The translations under genes were made by a program, and so were the position numbers. Shown piece after piece: positions 57,448 through 64,000 of a stretch of 64,000 nt of DNA. The DNA comes from Sipunculus nudus (Eukaryota; Annelida; Sipuncula; Golfingiida; Sipunculidae): contig CM049309.1 of NCBI GenBank assembly GCA_026874595.1, forward strand, positions 7,841,076-7,905,075. The letters are read 5' to 3'. Numbering within the stretch: position 1 is the first letter of the stretch; every line of letters starts with the position of its first letter. The notes under the pieces are model-generated. The model had not been told where the DNA came from and did not search any database. It worked only from the letters and a program-made list of their open reading frames with translations.

Positions 57448-58500
57448 ACAGAATAACTAAAAATTTTATACAAAAGCTCTAGTATTTGAACAACTAGTGC
57501 ATTGATCGGCATTATTCTTTGCATGCATATGCTTCATGGAGTATTTTATCAGTTCTTGCAGACTGGTGGCGCCAACTGAACTTTTTAAAATTTTTATGCA
57601 TTTTTATCTTCATTTTGAGACCACGGATTTGGTCGTCTGTTAACAGGGCACAAATCATAAACATTTGACCTGGAATCTTCTTTCTTGACATCTCTTAAGA
57701 TTCATAAAAAAAAAACTCCATGGAAACCTGAATTTAGGTCTCTGTTACTCATATTTTCTGAGCTACGGGGCTTAGAAGTACCTCCCAGAATAACTAAAAA
57801 TTTGACACAAAAGCTCCAGTATCTGTACAACTAATGCTTTGTTCATCTTGATTCTTTGCATGCATATTCTTCATGAAGTGTGTCATCCGTTCTAGTAGAC
57901 TGGTGGCGCCACCTGGATTTTTTTTAAATTTACACACATTATTTTTCTCTATTTTTGAGACCTTCAAAGATGCGGTCATCAGTTAACAGAGCACAAATTG
58001 TAACCATTGGTCCTAGAATCTTCTAACTTGACATCCAGGGAGGTCTGTAAAAAAATATCCTTGGAAACTTATAATTAGGTCTCTGTTACCGATATTCTCT
58101 GAGCTATGGGGCTTATAAGCAGCCCTTAGAATAATTTAAAATTTTGATACCTAAGAAGGGCACAAATCATAACCATTGGGCCCAGAATCTTCTAACTTGA
58201 CATCCTGAGAGTTTCTCAAAAGTTCTCCCCCAGAAACCTGAAATTTGGTCACTGTGACCTATATTCTTTTCGGGTATGTTTGAGCACCCAAGAAATAATG
58301 CAAAATACACACAAATTGCCAGATTCCTCAGGAAAGGCTGGTTATGTTGTCATCAAATTTGTTGTGCTGATGGGTCTTGATGAACTTAAGCTTGTATGCA
58401 TGAACAATGATGCCACCTACATTATCTTAATTAGTTGTCGGTGCAAGGACATATTGTCAACATGTCAGTCGGCTGAGCGTCATGACCCATGGGTCGCCTA

Positions 58501-58525
58501 TTTTTTTTTGGGGGGGGGGGGGGGG
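58501..58525 (+). repeat. T run followed by G16
   Basis: Nine T are followed by sixteen G, directly after the last family C 3' end. Confidence 0.9.
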
Positions 58526-59840
58526 TGGATTGGCCAGAAGGCTGCAAAATCTGAATTCTTGTCATTAAATGATACATCCAATATTTATAATCAGCCCATT
58601 AAACCACCAGCTTTAAAACCATCGAGTGTCAAACTAGAAAATATAGTTCATCAACGGGTACCCACTGGTTTAAAGGACTTGTCACGAGAGGAGGAGGGTT
58701 GAATTGTACTTTCATCATGACGTCGAAGTGAAATGAAGAGAGAACTGTCGACCACATCTTCTCTAATACTTTTAAAAAAAAAATTCGGTCCACCTTTGTT
58801 CGCAATATTCTCTGAAACTCCGCTGCGTATGACACTGTACCATACCTCATTTTTAAAGGTTGTTGTTCCCGCAGTGACCTTGCCGATATGGGAATAAATA
58901 ATTTTTTATGTAATATCATTTTGAGGGAATAGTACATGTTTTATGAATTTCGTGGATGTAACCACCGAAAACAGTCGAACTGCCTTCCGTAAAAACTGGA
59001 TTGCCTGTGCGGTTGCTATCAGGAATGAGGACTATTGTGCACATGAATAACCCCTGCATGTTTAGCCTGACATTTGACTCAGTCCCTGGCCCACATGCGT
59101 GTTTAGTAAATGTGGAAAAACACGTGACTCTCGCTTTGGAAAAAGGAGGGGTTCAACCCAGGAGGATTAATGACTAAATCTAATACAAGGTCCCCTGGTC
59201 CGGAAAGGGGGGGGGGTGGTTGATTGCCCAGGTCTAAATAATTGGTCCGACATGATTAAGAAAGTTTGCGGCATCTGAAAAGGGGGTACGGACCCCCTGG
59301 ACTCCCCTTGGGTCCGCTTCTGCTACTACAGAGGGAGGCATATATCCGTTTCTTTCTTCAGGAATAGCTTCCTTGCCTTAAAGCATACATTTAAATCATC
59401 TTTTAAATCTTCCTCACATTAACCTATATTCTTTATATGTATAACAGTAATTACCAGTCATAGATCATCGAAAATCTGAATGTCCCGCGTATATTCCGGT
59501 TAACAAATGTAAACATCACTGACCAGGTCTTCATGGTAAACATACTGATGTATGAATTTCTTACCACGAGCACAGCGCCACAAAATAGACGTAAAAAAAT
59601 ATTTGTACATATCTTATTGAGACCGTATCCTACTGAAAATCTATATTTTTAACTGTTCGATTAAAAGATGAGCCAACATTCCTCAACTAAGTAAATACAT
59701 CTCCCCAACCCCGGTATACCGGGTTTATCAGCTAGTTTATCATAAATTTTAAATGCAAATCTATTATGTATAATCGCAAAACGTTCGAACAGTCCAGCAT
59801 CGAAAAAAAAATCCAATACTCAAACCAACATTAAAAGGAG
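58526..59840. other. No gene seen
   Basis: No recognised coding segment. An open frame at 58280-58702 crosses repeat and G-tract and has no recognisable similarity. Confidence 0.5.
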
Positions 59841-60070
59841 CGGTGTTGCTGCCCATAAGCTTATGGCTCCGTGTTGTTTCTGCCGTATTTACACCCTTCA
59901 CTTAATAGGAACTTGATGCTTTCATATGTATAAACTTTACTTAAAATAACAGTGCTATGTTGCCGCTTAATTTTCCAAGTGTCTGACTATATAGAAAGGT
60001 GTATACGACACCAAGTTGCTCCCGTATAGTTTCCCGTTCCAAGTTTCTAACAAGGTTTACATTTCTAATT

Positions 60071-62605
60071 GTATCCCCAGACAAAGTCGGGGGATACTAT
60101 GTTTTCATACCGGTCCCGCCGCCGCCGCATATAAATCTTGTTGGCGCGATAACCCAAAAAATATCCATGGATCTTTACCAAACTTGGTATATGTATAGAT
60201 ATGGGTAAGAGGACCACGCCTATTTAAAATGAGGTCATGACCTTTACTAGGAGAGTGTCCTTGACCTTGAATAGAAGGACCTTTACTAGGAGAGTGTCCT
60301 TGACCTTGAATAGGTCCAATTTTGGGGAAAATCACACAAATTCTTTAATATCTCAAGAAATCTTGCATGGATTTATCACAAAATCAAGTTGATGGAAGAT
60401 CATGGATAGGGTTGTCATGTTCCAGAAACTGGTGGCGCCACCTATTATTCTTTACTTGTTTTCGTGCCGTTTAATACCCCCAAAATTGCCGCCTTACAGT
60501 ACTGTGAGCATTATAAGTCAAAAACTAATGGACAGATTTCTTTTATATTATGCATATACATAGGTATGGGTTATGGGATGATGTTTATTTAAATTGGGGT
60601 CATGACCTTTCCTATGATAGTGGCCTTGACCTTGAATATTGCTTTATATGGTGAAAATCACACACCTCTTATGATATCTCCAGTGTTGATAGCCATATGG
60701 ATTTCAAACATGACTTATGTATGGCCAACCACTAAAGTAAGAACCCTATAGGTTCTAGGGTCATGAGTTCAAAGGTCAAGGTCACTGGACTGGCATTTTT
60801 AAAGATACTGTGGATGCATTTTAAGCCAAACTTTCATCCTAGGTCTTCCATCTTGAATATATAGCTCACTTGCCAATAGTGGATGATCCATATAAATTTT
60901 GGGGTCACAAGGTCACAAGGTCAAGGCCACAGGAGCTATCTGTCCAAAAATTAGTTTCTGGATGATAATTCCTGCTTTTATTGATGTATTGATTTCAAAC
61001 TTGACTTATATATGTCCCATTGAAAAAGCAAGACTCCAATTTATTTTAGGGGTCATGAGGTCAAAGGTCAAGGTCACAGGACACATCTTTAAAAAGATTG
61101 TGGATGCATTTTCAGCCAAACATTTCATCTCAGACCTTTCATCTTGCACATGTAAGTCATCTGCCAAGAAAAGAAGAACCCTATCAATTTTTAGGTCACA
61201 AGGTCAAAGATGAAGGTCACAGGAGCCATATGTCCAAAAATTAGTTTCTTGATGATAATTCCTTCTTTTATTGATGTATGGATTTCAAACTTGACTTATA
61301 TTTGACCCATTGGAAAAGCAAGACCCGAATTGATTTTGGGGTCATGAGGTCAAAGGTCAAGGTCACAGGAAACCTCTTTAAAAAGATTGTGGATGCATTT
61401 TCAGCCAAACAATTCATCTCAGATGTTTCATCTTGCACATATAGTTCACCTGCCAAGAGTGGAAGACCCCTATCAATTTTGAGGTCACAAGGTCAAAGGT
61501 GAAGGTCACAGGAGCCATCCGTCCAAAAATTAGTTTCTGGATGATAATTCCTGCTTTTATTGATGTATGGATTTCAAACTTGACTTATATATGTCCCATT
61601 GGAAAAGCAAGACCCAAATTGATTTTGAGGTTATGAGGTCAAAGGTCAAGGTCACAGGACACATCTTTAAAAAGATGTGGATGCATTTTCAGCCAAACAT
61701 TTCATCTCAGATCTTTCATCTTGGACATATAGTTCACCTGCCAAGAGAGGAAGAACCCTATCAATTTTGAGGTCACAACGTCAAAGGTGAAGGTCACAGG
61801 AGCCATCTGTCAAAAAATTAGTTTCCGGATGATAATTCCTTCTTTTATTGATGTATTTATTTCAAACTTGACTTGTATTTGACCCATTGGAAAAGCAAGA
61901 CCTGAATTGATTTTGGGGTCATGAGGTCAAAGGTCAAGGTCACAGGAAACCTCTTTAAAAAGATTGTGGATGCATTTTCAGCCAAATAATTCATCTCAGA
62001 TCTTTCATCTTGCACATATAGTTCACCTGCCAAGAGTGGAAGAACCCTATCAATTTTGAGGTCACAAGGTCAAAAGTGAAGGTCACAGGAGCCATCTGTC
62101 CAAAAATTAGTTTCTGGATGATAATTCTTTCTTTTATTGATGTATGGATTTCAAACTTGACTTGAATTTGACCCATTGGAAAAGCAAGACCTGAATTGAT
62201 TTTGGGGTCATGAGGTCAAAGGTCAAGGTCACAGGACACATCTTTAAAAAGATGTGGATGCATTTTCAGCCAAACATTTCATCTCAGATCTTACATCTTG
62301 CATATATAGTTCTCCTGCCAAGAGAGGAAGAACACTATCAATTTTGAGGTCACAAGGTCAAAGGTGAAGGTCACAGGAGCCATCTGTCCAAAAATTAGTT
62401 TCTGGGTGATAATTCCTGCTTTATTGATGTATAGATTTCAAACTTTAAACACATCTTTAAAAAGATCAAGGTCACAGGACCAACATCTTCAACAAGATTG
62501 TGGATTGTTAGATGGAAGAAACAATAAATATGCCAAGTGTCAGTATATGCTGCTAAAAATGGGGGTCTATTAATAAAGGGGGTGCCCTACTATGTCTGGG
62601 GATAT
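60071..62605 (+). mobile_element. Family A Helentron-like element, copy 3 (3' terminus missing)
   Basis: The 5' hairpin at 60071-60097 is identical to copy 1. The interior follows copy 1 closely, with an extra internal duplication (the phrase ACCTTTACTAGGAGAGTGTC occurs twice, about 60238-60300) and more AGGTCA monomers (about 60750-62480). The 3' arm GTCTGGGGATAT is at 62594-62605, but the GGCACCTGCGGTGCC hairpin and CTAGTT are absent and minisatellite sequence follows at once. Confidence 0.8.
60750..62480 (+). repeat. AGGTCA-type monomer array, about 280-base dimers
   Basis: The phrase GATTTCAAACTTGACTT returns about every 285-290 bases (near 60990, 61280, 61570, 61858, 62146). Each dimer has one half with GAGGTCAAAGGTCAAGGTCA and one with AAGGTCAAAGGTGAAGGTCA. 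Confidence 0.9.
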
Positions 62606-63560
62606 ATTTCTCGTTTCTGACCAGCTTTCCTCGACTTTTTTCCACGTTCCTAAATAGTTTTATACGGCACCCTGTTTGCCGCCGTAATTCCACGTTTCAA
62701 CTCCGTGTTGCCGTCGTATTTTCCACGTATACAACTTGGTTCATGGCGACATGTTGCTCAATATTAAATACGTCTACCTTCGTGTTCAGGATATACCGCA
62801 GTCACGGGACTGTGTATATCTGCCCTCTTTACACACTATTGTCTACGTTTACAGCATACAGTGTTGTTGCTGTATTTCCATTATTCCAAGTTTACGACAC
62901 CGTGTTGCCGTCGAGAATTTCGGTGCCAAGTTGCCGCCGTATCTCCTCGTTTCTAATTAGGTTTATATATATATAGCATTGTGTTGCTAGATTATACGTT
63001 TCTGACTCGATTAACGGAACTGGGTTTCCGCTGCATATCCACGGTTTTAATTAGATTTAAGGAACTATGTTGTTCTCGTATTTCCTCTCTTGTATTTCCT
63101 CTCTTGTATTTCCTCTCTGGTTTTGGCACCATGGCGTCCTGTTTCTACACAAACTAGATTAACGGAACCATGTTGCTCCCGTATTTCAACATTACATGTG
63201 AGGTTTAAGGCACCGTTTTTTCGCCGTATATCTAGGTTTCTTTATACTAGGTTTACGGCACCGTGCTGTTGGCACATTTTAACGTTCCTAACAAGGTAGA
63301 CGGCGCCGGGTTGCAGCCACATTATATATGTCTGGCAAAGTGTACGGTATTCACAAGTTTCTAACTAGGTTGCCGTTTTATTTCAACGTTCAAACTAGGT
63401 TTGTATCACACTACTCGCCGCATATCCACGCTTCTAACTAGACTTACTGGACCATGTGGCTCTATTATATCCACAATTCTAACTAGATTTATGGAACCGT
63501 ATTGCCGCTACATTTTAACTAGTTTTACGGTACCATATTGGCATATTTATCAAGGTATTA

Positions 63561-64000
63561 CTCGCACCCTGTAGGCGCTGTGCCATGGCTACAAATGTTT
63601 CTCCAGAACGATACAATTTTTAAAGCTAAATTTCAGTTCATAACAAGAGACACTAAACAATTATAATTGTCGCTATGTTAAAATGTGGTTTTGTAAAATT
63701 GAAATTTATGCAAAAATTTGAACTTAATTATAATTTTGTGGTATGTCATAATTAAAATTTGATTATGCATTTGCCTTTTCAATAGAAATTATTACTTATA
63801 TATATATATATCCCTTGTCCCGTAGTTTAAAAATGTAGTCATGAAAAGTTAATATTAAAATATAAAAATGACAAATTTATTTATACACACAATATTTTAA
63901 CAGTTGGTACAGGATAAGAATACCTTAATGGTAAAAATGAAATAATACATTAGCTTCCGCTCTTATAATACGAAAATGTAATTGCTCACAGCTATTTAAT
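63561..64000. other. No gene seen; AT-rich DNA
   Basis: A short (TA)n lies near 63797-63812. Nothing else is recognisable before the window ends. Confidence 0.5.

Larger units (their letters stand above)
53666..58498 (+). mobile_element. Large nested family C complex
   Basis: The outer 5' hairpin is at 53666-53692 (AGCTCAGCTGAC / GTCATCTGAGCT). The core is tandem units of about 320-340 bases built of AACAGAGCACAAATCGTAAC, GAAACCTG..TTAGGTCTCTGTTACCC, GTACCCCC and GGTGGCGCCACCTGTATTTTT; palindrome copies lie near 53998, 54333, 56760, 56933, 57241, 57564 and 57901. Four 3' ends with GACCCATGGGTC or a variant occur at 55865, 56425, 57109 and 58484, against two 5' hairpins (53666 and 54372). No protein is encoded. 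Confidence 0.78.
59840..63560. repeat. Diverged GC-richer minisatellite, split by a family A element
   Basis: Degenerate units of roughly 55-60 bases of the form GGCACCGTGTTGCCGCCGTA, TTTCCACG, TTTCTAACTAGGTTTACG recur from 62610 to 63560, and again at about 59840-60065 on the other side of the family A element. The element therefore inserted into a pre-existing array. No protein is encoded. Confidence 0.75.

Noticed and set aside
58280-58702. 140-residue open frame on the + strand, the longest in the window
   Set aside because: It runs through family C repeat sequence, a T run and a G16 tract, with no recognisable domain and no splice or promoter context. It is open by chance.

Overview
This window is animal nuclear DNA: AT-rich, intron-rich and packed with repeats. 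Its only recognisable protein-coding gene is the 3' part of a receptor-regulated Smad of the TGF-beta/activin class (Smad2/3), on the + strand. Five exons can be placed: a 33-base linker microexon (33470-33502) and four MH2 exons (42861-43073, 44581-44718, 45906-46050, 47832-47955), ending in the phosphorylatable SSXS tail. Splice phases agree at every junction. The MH1 domain and most of the linker were not found, so they probably lie upstream of the window. A single Smad2/3-type gene, and repeat families ending in a GACCCATGGGTC palindrome, suggest a lophotrochozoan, probably a mollusc such as a bivalve. This is inference; the species cannot be proved from the sequence.

Most of the rest is transposable-element material, and it is well organised. 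Three element families differ in their end sequences but share one architecture: a 5' hairpin, an array of roughly 140/280-base monomers, an inverted copy of the 5' arm near the 3' end, a second hairpin, and a CTAGTT or CTTGTT terminus. This matches non-autonomous Helentron (HINE-type) rolling-circle elements. Family A has GTATCCCC ends (3259-5275, 18259-21030, 60071-62605). Family B has GTATCCGCC ends (23318-25045). Family C has AGCTCAGCTGAC / GTCAGCTGAGC ends (26756, 38779, 46629 and 53666-58498, plus solitary 3' ends). Two kinds of core monomer recur: one with the GGTGGCGCCACC palindrome, one with AGGTCAAAGGTCAAGGTCA. Their combination with the ends is mosaic.

Other elements are a hAT-type transposon with an 8-base target duplication (2528-5392, carrying a nested family A element); a 1.8-kb terminal-inverted-repeat element nested in a family A copy (18816-20633); a 1.1-kb element with long inverted ends built of GATCGGGATC modules, just upstream of the first MH2 exon (41521-42626); a foldback element in the next intron (43121-43708); and an inverted pair of tRNA-like sequences (50724-50927).

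Layout: 1-33469 repeats and unassigned intron-like or intergenic DNA, presumably including the large upstream Smad intron; 33470-47955 Smad exons with repeat-filled introns; 47956 to about 49540 probable 3' UTR; 49540-64000 intergenic DNA with nested family C elements, a family A element and a minisatellite that the family A element splits. The most unusual local feature is a 59-base tandem duplication of the 3' splice site of the third MH2 exon, which places three decoy acceptors directly upstream of the true one.
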